NCBI RefSeq assembly: GCF_024679245.1
Contig: NC_090178.1
Coordinates: 16,683,713 to 16,747,712 of the forward strand
From: Pseudorasbora parva
Lineage: Eukaryota; Chordata; Actinopteri; Cypriniformes; Gobionidae
Direction: 5' to 3'
DNA length: 64,000 bases
The translations under genes were made by a program, and so were the position numbers. Below the pieces are notes generated by a model, which saw nothing but the letters and a program-made list of their open reading frames with translations, made no database searches and was not told the origin of the DNA. This document shows positions 51,770-61,790 of this stretch, in pieces (position 1 is the first letter of the stretch; the number at the start of each line of letters is the position of its first letter).

Positions 51770-51901
51770 CAATGATTTGGCGTGATTCTATAAGGGCTTC
51801 TGACAATCGGCACGCCCAGGGGCGTATCCCAATATGCGTAATTCGCAGCGTCTCGTTCCCTATTCAGAGAACATAGGTTATGTGAGTAACCTGAGACGTT
51901 C
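51770..51901. repeat. DIRS right terminal inverted repeat
   Basis: Complement of the left repeat from 'gattctataagggcttctga' to 'cccaatatgcgt', then its own outer part, 'cagagaacataggttatgtg', ending at GTTC. Confidence 0.9.
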
Positions 51902-52040
51902 TTTCTGCTCCCACAGGAGCTCAGTTTCTCTGGTTAATATTCTGCTGTTCTTTCTGCTCCCACTGGAGCTCAGTTTCTCTGGTTAATATTCGGCTGTTTT
52001 TTCTTCTCCCACTGGAACTCAGTTTCTCTGGTTATTTTTC
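51902..52040 (+). repeat. 49-bp tandem array, right block
   Basis: Three further units of the array at 49635-49785 ('tctgctcccacaggagct', 'ctgctcccactggagctc', 'cttctcccactggaactc'), the last more diverged. With the left block this shows the DIRS element landed inside the array. Confidence 0.9.
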
Positions 52041-52444
52041 TCATCTGCCACAGCAGTGACGTTCCCTCACAGAAATCCCAAATGTGACCACCTTTTCTCT
52101 CCATGCTCCCAGTAGCTGAACCAGACTGCCAAAAAGATGGTGGGGATTTCTGTTACTCTTAAATCCACAAACACCCATCCTCATGTGACTGTGTTCTTTC
52201 ATATTCCAAGTTAAGTGGCTTTCTCGTTAAAAAAACTTGCGGAGTCTATAGGTCAGTGGCGCACCCAACTTCATCGTGCCCACAGGTTTATCCTTCCTAT
52301 TGATACTGCCCAGAAACAAGGAGCGCTTTATACACCCGCCGCATGCATGTACAGCAATCACCAGTGCCAACCAGGAAGTCGAAAGGAGAGTCTCCTCTTT
52401 TGAAGATAGCAAGCAGTCTTGCAGATATTTGAATTGCTTTCTGT

Positions 52445-52975
52445 CTAGGCACACGCAGCAAGAAAAGTGGATAGTTTCCACACAACAAGAAAGCAGATAG
52501 TTATTCACGCAATGAGAAAGTGGATGGTTTTCATGCAACAAAAGCGCATAGTTTCCACACAATAAGTCGACTAAAAATGTCCACACAGCGAGATAGCGAG
52601 ATATCTCGCTACAGCGAGATATCTCGCTACAGCGAGATAGCGGAAAGTCTCCATGCAGCGAATCAGCAGATAGTTGTCCACGTAGTAGGATAGTGGATGG
52701 TGTTCTCAAGTGAATAAGTTCAGCGAAGCAAGAAAGTGGAAGAATCCACGCAACCAGGAAGTAGATAGTTTTCCACTCAGTAAAAAGTAGACCGTTTTCC
52801 ACATCAAGAAACGAATAATTCCGACACAGCGGAAGTGGATAATTTCCACACAGCAAGAAAGCAGATAGGTTTCCCACAGACCCTCTAGATGGACAGTTCC
52901 ACAAAGTGGAAGTTTCTACATAGTAAGAATGAATAGGTTCATCCTTGCAAGGAAATGGAACGTTTCCACGCAGCA
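52445..52975. repeat. Degenerate minisatellite, about 30-bp units
   Basis: Repeated motifs of the form 'gtttccacacagcaagaaag' then 'c(a)gatag' recur about 15 times with heavy variation. Near 52590-52632 two embedded 'gcgagatatctcgctaca' units are palindromic. A 279-codon open frame on the minus strand (52227-53066) exists only because stops are rare in the unit; it is Leu/Cys-rich with no domain. Confidence 0.85.
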
Positions 52976-53135
52976 AGAAGGGGCAAGCCCCACAAGTCTC
53001 ATCCATGTCATGTTCTCTTTTCCCATTTTCTGTTTCAGGTGGTCTCCAACGTACAAGGCTGCACACTCTGCTGGCAACGAGGCCTCCCAGTCAAAAAACC
53101 AGGCCCCATCTCAAATGCCAGCCCGCCAAGTGTGG

Positions 53136-53306
53136 CACTTCTTTGGGGGGTATTTAGCAGGTGGCTGTCCGTCTCTATTTACTTTTGTAAAAAGTAAATC
53201 TGGGTTTCGGGCAGAAGTCCGAGCTCGAAGCCCTTCCTCAGGACAGCACGCCAAATATGCATTTATATTTACTCTCTATAAATTATATGTAACTGTGAAA
53301 TCATGA
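53136..53306 (+). repeat. Direct duplication, first copy (about 170 bp)
   Basis: 'ggtatttagcaggtggctgt', 'gaagtccgagctcgaa' and 'ttactctctataaatta' recur in order at 53763-53935. The DNA right after this copy (53313-53340, 'tgctgcgtcccaattcgcct') matches a common fish interspersed repeat. Confidence 0.9.
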
Positions 53307-53762
53307 AATTCTTGCTGCGTCCCAATTCGCCTACTTACATCCTAAAAGTATGTACTCTTTTTGTGAAGAAAAGGTATACTTTTGAGTGTGTTGCAGAAAA
53401 GTATGCAAGCTTCAGGACATACTACTTCGCCATCTTTAACGGACTCTGTCGCTTAGTTACGTGCATGCCGTCACCGTTTATCTGCCCTGTCAATCATCGT
53501 CAGATTCGTCACAGTTCAAATCCTCCACATTCAGTTTAATCTCCTACCGTATCGGAGAGAAATGTAGCCGCTCGTTGATCTGCCACGTGTGGGTCTTTGT
53601 GGGTCAGAGACTCTCCTCATGTGTTTGCAGTTTAAATATAATGATGCATTTAAAAGTTAATGGCCAAACGTGTCATTAAAAAAGTTCACAATGCTGCCGC
53701 AGGTGAAATATAATGTGGACAACACTGAATAAATATATTTTTGTCAGGTTAAATATTGATAG

Positions 53763-53935
53763 TTCTTCTTTGTGGGGTATTTAGCAGGCGGCTGTCCTTC
53801 ACTATTTACTTTTTGGGGTGTAATCTGGGTTCGGGCTGAAGTCTGAGCTCGAAACCCTTCCCCGGGACAACACGCCAAATACGCCTTTAAATTTACTCTC
53901 TATAAATGAGATGTAAGTGTGAACTCGTGAAATAT
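53763..53935 (+). repeat. Direct duplication, second copy
   Basis: About 80-85 percent similar by eye to 53136-53306 and in the same direction, 0.63 kb apart. The pair could be long terminal repeats of an unrecognised element or a simple segmental duplication; no primer site or polypurine tract was identified. Confidence 0.88.
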
Positions 53936-54305
53936 GATTATAGGGACTAAATTGTGTGTGCGTGCATGTATGAATGTGCATGTGTATGTTTGCGTGAGCA
54001 TGCATGTGTAACATGTCATGTAGCCTAAGTTTCTCATCCTGGGACGGACGTACACACTCACACACATGCACACGTGACATAAAGGATGTACATTTTAGCA
54101 GAAACCATGTGGCCCATTTTACCTTAGGCTTAAGGTAAATTGGTTCGCCTAGAACTTTTCCAAAAAACTTTTGCATGGATGCCATTAAGACAGATAAGAC
54201 CACAAGACAAGAATACAACAAGTTTATTTTGCCTATTTATTAATTATTAATTACTTTGAAACGCAAGAGGGCTGTATTAAATTTAAAGTCTAAAATCTGC
54301 ACCCA

Positions 54306-56157
54306 CTACCCATACGGAAATGTAATATATGTCTATATATGAAATATCAATATATGCGATATATGTGATATATAAAGTAAAAACATATATGAAACATATT
54401 AGAAATTGGAACAATTCCATATATTGACATATAAATGTATCCCATATATTATATATGTTAATGTATGTATAATACATATTTTGACATATAGGTCTCATAT
54501 ATGAAATATCCTAATATGCTCATATAGAGTAAAAACATAAATGCACATATATGCACAGCATCAGAAATTCCATATATTGACATATATCTTTAGTCCACAT
54601 ATTATATATGTTTAAATTATATATGTGACAAATCATTATCACTGTCAAATGTCGTAGAGTCTTAAAATCTATTCGCTGTATAAAACAAATGACATTTAAA
54701 ATATAAAATATTTATAATGTTACTTATTGTCAGGTGAGGCAAGAGATGAAGGACTCAAGGGTGCAGAGGTCAATGGGCTTTTTATTAGACTTCAAAAATA
54801 AACAATCGAAACAATCAAACCCCTTCATGGTGGTAACTGGCTCACCTTAGTTTTTTATACAATAAGAAATCCTCACAAAAACGGGAATTCACTTTTGCCA
54901 ATATTTTGTGTTCAAACTAACTGTAAGATTCTCAATGAGGGAGTGAAAATAAATTGTATCTATTTAACCACTGAATGAGATAACATAGTAACAATTAGCA
55001 CATGGATGGAAATCCAAGACAGTATTGTGAATATCAAAGCTCAACACTATAAGTAAACAAATAAACAGTAAATCAACCCAAAATACTAGTGATACACAAA
55101 CAAAAAACTGTACCAAACAATTCAAAATGTCATAGAGGGAAAAAGATATACAGTCTACAATGCAAGTGTCTTATATGAGTGTTGTAGAATTCCCAGTCCC
55201 AGCAGGCAATGAAGATATACAATCCTGAATCCTAGATTAGGCACTGGCACAATCCAACACAGGTAAGAAGTAGGTATCAGTGCACTCAAGCCCCATAACG
55301 GAGTCCTCTGCGAGCTTCTCTGCAAACTTCCAAACACTATGAATTAACATTTTTATGGGTACATAAATATGTGCATTTGAACAAGATTGTAAAGCATTAG
55401 AATGTACAATTCACTTAACTCTCAAACACAATGTGATTCCAGGCATTTTCACCCATGCTCCATTGCCATGCTTCTCCTCTGTGCTACTCGTAACCTTAAA
55501 ACCACTTCCTCCATTTGTTGCCCTCTAGAGGACAGGATGAAAAATGTCACCCATGTACCAGAGTAACCGTTACATGCTACACAGAACAAAACATGAAAGG
55601 ACACACCATGGCTAATGATGAGCACAAACCACATGCTAAACAAACAACCCTAAACACATGGACAAAAGAGTGAATACTGCCCAAGCAAAACTAGATGCTC
55701 ACACGAGACCAAGCGAATGCTCAAACTGTACACTCACAATGGGAAGAAAAACAAACATGGAGCTTTTAATGTCCGAAGCCTGAACCAAAATCAAATTTTT
55801 AAAAGCCAGGATTCAAACACCACTATATAAATCCATATAAAATCCTATACAAGCATACTGAATGTTTGCATATATTATGTTTAAATAAACTTACATATAT
55901 AAATTCGACATATATTGTTTACATATATGGCATTAACATACAGTACCATATAAAAATCATCATATAAATAATTTTAATATATGTATATATAATAATTATT
56001 CTATGGGTATTTCATACATGGTATAAACATATATCTTCATATATCGTGAGAATGTATATATGCGCTAATAATATATTGCCTTATATGAAACATATATGAC
56101 ATCACTACTCGGATATAGGGACATATATGTACATATATTACATTTCCGTATGGGTAG
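54306..56157. mobile_element. Large TIR element of unknown class
   Basis: Both ends have a perfect 27-bp inverted repeat starting CTACCCATACGGAAATGTAA. Next to each end lie about 300 bp rich in 'catata' and 'atatatg' words (54330-54620 and 55850-56130), like subterminal binding arrays. The centre (about 54720-55840) is less AT-rich and unlike the flanks, with a minus-strand AATAAA in 'ctaataaaaagccc' near 54790, so it may be a nested retroelement piece. There is no transposase and no clear target duplication. Confidence 0.8.
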
Positions 56158-59100
56158 AAAACAATAGGCCTATATTTTGAATGCGAAGTGGAAGACACTG
56201 ATTTCAAGTAAACAACACACACAGAGACCCAGACACACACACAGTCTGCTGTTTTCTAATTAGTGCCTATTGTGTGGTACCATTTTCTCTGATCAGATAC
56301 CCGCTGGTTTACAGGGCCACTTCAGGGCACACCTGTGAGCAGTTGAAACATGGAAAAACAACTCGAAAGAATAATGTGTTGCTAAAAGCTGAGATAATTA
56401 ACCTCATCAGGGTACACCTGGGAAAAGAACATCCAGAGTAGCCTGTGATTAAAAAAACAGCTGTGAATGAATGCTGCTAAAAGGCACATTAATATTTGAT
56501 TGAAATGGATCCAAACACAGCTTTTAGGTTCAGCTTTAGATAACACTTTAGAGATTTTTTTGGGCATATTCAAAGGCATATCCTGAGTACACTGCAGTGC
56601 ACACTACTTTGAAATTTTAAGAAAGCACTTACAAAAAAGGACCATGGTATTACTATGTATTTTAAATATGGGTATTTTGGGTACTTTATTGACATCGATG
56701 TCTCCATGAAGAATCTTTGAAATCATTATTTATTTAAAACCACATGTCTGCATGAGCAGCAGATATGGAAATACATATGTTGACAGGTAGACATCCTATC
56801 ATTGCATTCGGACCAAACAAAAAGTGTTTATAAAAAAAAATTCCCTAGCCTTTTTTTAAATTAAAATCTTCAACTATGTTGTCAAAATGCATGCGTTTAC
56901 AAAAATATAAGATTCTAGTATTTTACGTTAATGACACCTTCAAAAATGTATTACAAATTATAACCAATGCAATTTACATATTCTTCTCATCATCACAGCT
57001 AGGATTGGGGGTAAACAACTTTAAGGGCCGGTTTACACATAAAGCTTTTGCTCTGAGGACATGCTTTTTCAAAGTTGGATGTCTTTTACATTGAGTGCAG
57101 CATGAACGCTGTGTCATGTGCGAGTCAATGCAAAAGACGTGTAAGCACCAACGCGTTTACGTTGTATTTTGAAGCGCCGAAAAAAAATATTTTCATGATT
57201 TGATATCGCAGCTTTTTATCATTTGTCAAATCAACTTTGACAAAGATATTTAATGTGATTCAGATAACATAATGTTTTGAGTTTCTATTTATTAAAATCT
57301 CCTTTGTTGTATTAACTCAAATATGTAATGGAAATTAACTTAAAATGTAAAGGTAACGAGGTCTCTTTTTTAAGTTAAACCAACAATAATTTTTTAACAG
57401 TGTAGGAGGCTACCATTTCATATACCATCCATACTGCCACATTTTTGTAAGGGAAGCTTTTGAGAAACAATACATTTAGTTTTGAAAGACGGTCTCACAA
57501 GGTCATTGTACACTACTGCTTTTGTCATCCCAAAAATGAGCAGTCTTTGAGAAAAGTGCACAGCACAATGGGCTTTCACAGCTTTCCATCTCTTTTTGAT
57601 TCTCTCTCCCATTTCAGTCTGTCTCTCTCTTTTCTGGATGCCACGATGATCCATGAATGGTCAGCCCCCTAAAATCTCGTCTTCAAACATGGGCGAGCTT
57701 GGGACTCCTTGCTGCATTTTTGGCAGGTATATAAAAGCTGTTTGAAATCCCTCAAACCATGTGTTACAGCAGATTAGCAAATACATGACATCTGTGCTAG
57801 AATTTAAATATTTGTGTTTGACAAGATAATACAGTTTGAGATTACTCCACCTTTCTAACCATGAAATTAGATAGTGTTTTGAAATGATTTGATGAATGGC
57901 TGTTTTGGGAGAGAGAGAAAAATTCTACCTCTCAACCATGCCATTACAGTTTGTTTTGTTTTCCCGGAAGACAGCATTTTAAAAGCAATATTTCTGTTCC
58001 AAAACCTATTGAGCAGCATTTTAAGGCATCAAAAACAACGCAGATTGGAAATATGTTCCAAACGCTATAGGCAAGAGAATTATGGCATGCATGCACTGAA
58101 TGCATCCTTCTCCGTTAATATTTGTGTGTTGTATACTATTACTATTTTGGGAACCAAGCTAATGTGTATATATTATCTAAAAACACACGTATACGCAACT
58201 TACTCCATTTACTGTGCCATTTCAAAATGAATATTTTATAAACCCAATGTACATGCTCGACTTTGCTCTCCGAATATGACAGTAAACTGTCAGTCAGCTT
58301 CACCGCAAATAAAACAAACCCTCTATCTTTCACATTTTACATGTGGAGAGTATCAAGAACATTCTTTGGCATATACAAGCAAATGTTTTCTGACACAGTT
58401 CTGCTTCAAATATGGGATAACATATTCCTCCCACTGACACAGAAAAGAGAGAAATATCAGCCGATCTTCTCTTGAGCTACACAAGTAGCACTAATGTTTG
58501 AACCGTTGCAGGAAGTGCTGTAGATAGCAGTTTAATCCACCATCACAGGTCTGCAAAAGGACCAAAGAGTTGCTAAATTGAAACATACTCTCACTCTGAG
58601 GTCCTGTTGAAGAGCTTCACTTAAATACCGCATCTTTCTGCATTAAAGTACAGTATAATCATGAAATGCCGGAGATATGCTTGTGCGAAAGAAGACAATC
58701 AAACAGAATCTTCCCAGTTACCCATTTCTCTCTGGCCTTGTGACAATCCTTTTGTGGAATTGGATGAGCCAAGCCAAGGATAGTCCTTACACTAAACTCA
58801 GTTTATCGGTCCATAAAACAGGGGCAACTATTAGCACCAACAAGTTGACTTCAGATGCATAAAGCTTCCTCCCACTCACCCTACAGGCAGGAGTCCAATT
58901 TTAGCTGTCTGTGGAACACTGACTGTTTAAAATATGAAAAAAGGGAGCAATCTTTTTTACCAATTTCATGCAATGGAAACTGTCCCTGAGCAAGCTTGCT
59001 TCTGTAAAAGCATAATCTAACTATGTCCAAAAGTGAGTTTTCCTTAAAGACTGACAAATGTTTGAAGTCTGAGATCAAAGACTTGTTCTCAGGAAATCAT

Positions 59101-59477
59101 TATTCAATCAAAGGAATATTATTTTAAACTGTACAGCTGAAAAAGATAAGTTGTACAACTGATATTATCTGAAGTCCAAAAGACTTGAACTTTGGGTGAA
59201 AAGTCAGCGACTCTCCGGCATTTTTGTTTGCATTTTTAAAGGTCATTGCACAGTGGTGTGATCTCGGCAGATTCCAATGCTTAAGATATTCAAGATTTTT
59301 CATACAGATAAAATAAGCACAGCATCCTTGGTTTCCAGTGGCCTTGTCCTACTCATGTGTCCCAGCTGTAGTTCCTTTGCACGTTTGCCTTAGGCTTTCT
59401 TGCACATTCTGCACTTGTATTAACTTTAAGGCCTTCACCTGGCCTCCATTTTGACTTTGCTGCTGTCCTTTTGAAAT
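56158..59477. other. Long intergenic stretch, nothing firm
   Basis: Frames at 57418-57672, 57889-58230 and 58263-58475 have no domain signatures. At 57365-57405 'taagttaaaccaacaataat' then 'aacagtgta' looks like one end of an AT-rich MITE. No RNA gene recognised. Confidence 0.4.
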
Positions 59478-59551
59478 TACAGTTTTTCTCAGTCGCTTTG
59501 GTGCATTTCTCACATCACTATTTACATTTGCACAACAGTTAGTTCAACCTC

Positions 59552-60078
59552 TAACCTAGAAATCTAGACGCACACTAGCGGCAGCAAATAATCTGCTGCG
59601 AGTGTCGTCTAGCAACTCTTATTACACTTCTGAGTTGTAAAAGCCAATATCTGGTCAGGCCAATCACATAGTGTATAGAGTCGGTGGGCGGGGCTTATCA
59701 TAATGATGACGGCCTAATTGCTTGTGTGCTTCTAGTAAATACAGAAGCTGGTGAATGGCGGTCTTTCGCAATCAGCTTTGACCGCGACTCTGGGAGACTT
59801 GGAGTTAAGCTTTTCTTTGAGAAAAGATCAAAGAACGGCACTGAAGTCATTCTTAAAAAGGGAAGATGTGTTCGGAGTTTTGCCGACCGAATATGGCGAA
59901 AGTTTAATCTGTCAACTAGTTCTGTTTCACCTTCGTTGCTCTGGTTGGTTGTATCGCTATCCTATCGCGTGCAGAGGGAGTTTGAAAGACAACCGTTTGT
60001 CCCACCCCTCGGATTGAGCCCTGTAAATGGTGAGTTTCCAGACCAAACATCTTGATGTGGGTCTGGCTTGTCAGGCTA
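59552..60078 (+). mobile_element. Helicase-fragment element, copy 3
   Basis: Ends TAACCTAGAAATCTAGACGC and ...CTTGTCAGGCTA. Flanking 9-mers ttcaacctc (59543-59551) and ttcagcctc (60079-60087) match at 8 of 9 positions, supporting a 9-bp target duplication. Length 527 bp, colinear with 37306-37827. Confidence 0.85.
59751..60017 (+). pseudogene. RecQ-like helicase fragment, second instance
   Basis: The frame includes LSFSLRKDQRTALKSFLKRE followed by DVFGVLPTEYGESLICQL. It matches the fragment at 37477-37704 and keeps the LPT of motif I, but the Walker lysine is glutamate (GES). Beyond that comes HLRCSGWLY, as in the other copy. Upstream, the frame VLLVNTEAGEWRSF is in a different register, so an indel separates the two halves. 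Not functional. Confidence 0.6.
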
Positions 60079-61097
60079 TTCAGCCTCCACAACATTTAGT
60101 AATTTGTGCACATCATAGTAGCAGTTTCTCATTCCTTCCAACAAATTGTAAATGCTTTTGGACAAGCATCAGTTGCTTTCATACAGCTCTTTGCTCTCTG
60201 AAACTATCATTTGCTTATGCACCGCTTATGTCATGTCAGTCAAAATTAACTATACTTGTGAATGCTGAATAGTCATTCCATATAAAACTAATAGTCATCA
60301 TTTCATTGCTTAAGTCATTACATACAAATATGTTGAACTATGATTTCTCTCAGGTGAATCTCAACTTTCACTGATGAGAAGGCGTGTGTGAAGCATTAGT
60401 TCTATGTATGTTGTATGTTCATTTCCAATATGCACTGTAATATTGTTTACAGCTGTGAAAAGCAAAGGAAGTTTATGTTTGTTGTAAATAAGGGTGTATT
60501 TTTTCTTTTGCGCAATGCTGTGAACAAATTAGAATTGCAAAGAGCATATGCTGTAAAAATGTAAAACTTACATATTCAGTCTTTTGTCAGTTACCTCAAA
60601 TACAGTAATTTGTAACTTTACTGTATTTTTTCAAATGGCTGTGCAAATAGTATATAGTGTTGTCTTGAGCATTGTCAGGTTAGGTAGTGTCACCGAGATA
60701 TGACTTTTTTGCATTGGAAAACATCTTCAACTGTTCTAATGAAAACATGACAAAGCCATTTGACTATCTTGTTCATAAACAATGGTGTCAGGACTTTTCA
60801 TCTTGATGACACTTTCATTGACATGAATACTTGCTTTTGAGGAATGAACTATCCATTTTGAGCACTTTTGCAGGTTGTAAACTAGGTTTTGCGGTTTGTA
60901 CTAATTGTTTTGAGAACTACATTAACTGTTGTGGAAATGTAAATAGTGATGTGAGAAATGCACAACAATTTATTTAGTCATAGTTGGCATTATAACTGAA
61001 TTGGAACACACACCACATTATTTTGAATTGAAATGATAGGAATATACATTTCCTGTATTTTTCTCAATTTATATATAACTAAAATAGTTTACTCAGA

Positions 61098-61280
<183 letters not shown>

Positions 61281-61379
61281 TCTTGGTATACAGCCCTGCA
61301 TCCTAACAAAATGCTGCCCATATGTGCTTGTGTTCCAAAAGACCGTGGGGGCGTCCAACTGCATCGCCCTAGGCTTGTT

Positions 61380-61790
61380 CATATTAGAGAGGGAGGTTGG
61401 TGTTAAAGAAGTCAAAGAGCACAATAGTGTGGTGCGCAAGTGGAACGGACGTAGACCAGTAAGAGCTGTCTGTGTAAACCTCACTCCCCTGGCCTCAAGA
61501 GGCACGCTCACGACTGACGTTTGAAGCTGCAGTCTTTAGCATCCTTGTTAGCGTGATCCGCCTTTCAAGCCGGAGACAACGGTTTGAGTCCTGCTTGGTG
61601 TGGGCCAAGTAGGATATTTGGTGCCATGACCCGGATAGGAGTGAAGGTTAAGGGGGGTAAATGTAATGGAAGTAGGCCATTAAGAGCTGTGTGTGTAAAT
61701 CTCACTCCTGTTAGCACACCCACCTCCCACACAGGAGACCATGGTTCGAATCCCACTCTTAGTGGGTCAAGTAGGACCAGTTACACAAGC
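61380..61790 (+). repeat. tRNA-derived SINE-like repeat, duplicated
   Basis: Two related units share 'aagagctgt(c/g)tgtgtaaa' and 'ctcactcc'. Each ends in a polymerase III box-B-like sequence: GGTTTGAGTCC at 61581-61591 and the canonical GGTTCGAATCC at 61743-61753. A weak box-A-like 'ttagcgtgatccg' precedes the first. Base pairing is too poor for a working tRNA. A tRNA-derived SINE or tandem pseudo-tRNA array fits best. Confidence 0.6.

Larger units (their letters stand above)
49786..51901 (+). mobile_element. DIRS-type retroelement, internally deleted, with complete ends
   Basis: DIRS elements use reverse transcriptase plus a tyrosine recombinase and integrate a circular intermediate without target duplication. 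The ends here are inverted ('gcatattgggatacgcccct' at 49823 against its complement near 51820). An internal complementary region at 51565-51639 pairs on one side with the outer left end (49786-49824) and on the other with the outer right end (51862-51902, perfect over 41 nt). The two matches overlap at the GTTC/GAAC shared by both termini. That is the DIRS layout. The body has only the tail of RT, an RNase H domain and a broken recombinase. Full DIRS elements are about 5-6 kb, so gag and the RT catalytic part are gone. Confidence 0.93.
59502..60963. mobile_element. TIR element hosting helicase-fragment copy 3
   Basis: 'gtgcatttctcacatcacta' with 'tttacatttgcacaacagtt' at 59502-59543 is matched, inverted with one or two mismatches, at 60923-60963. 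The enclosed DNA, apart from the nested element at 59552-60078, has only short non-coding frames. True outer boundaries may extend beyond; similarity stops outside the right arm. Confidence 0.65.

Noticed and set aside
52227..53066. 279-codon open frame on the minus strand
   Set aside because: It lies over a degenerate minisatellite, the translation is a Leu/Cys-rich repeat with no domain, and it has no gene context.
61742..61754. Functional tRNA gene
   Set aside because: A good box B exists, but no acceptor, D or anticodon stems pair properly around it.
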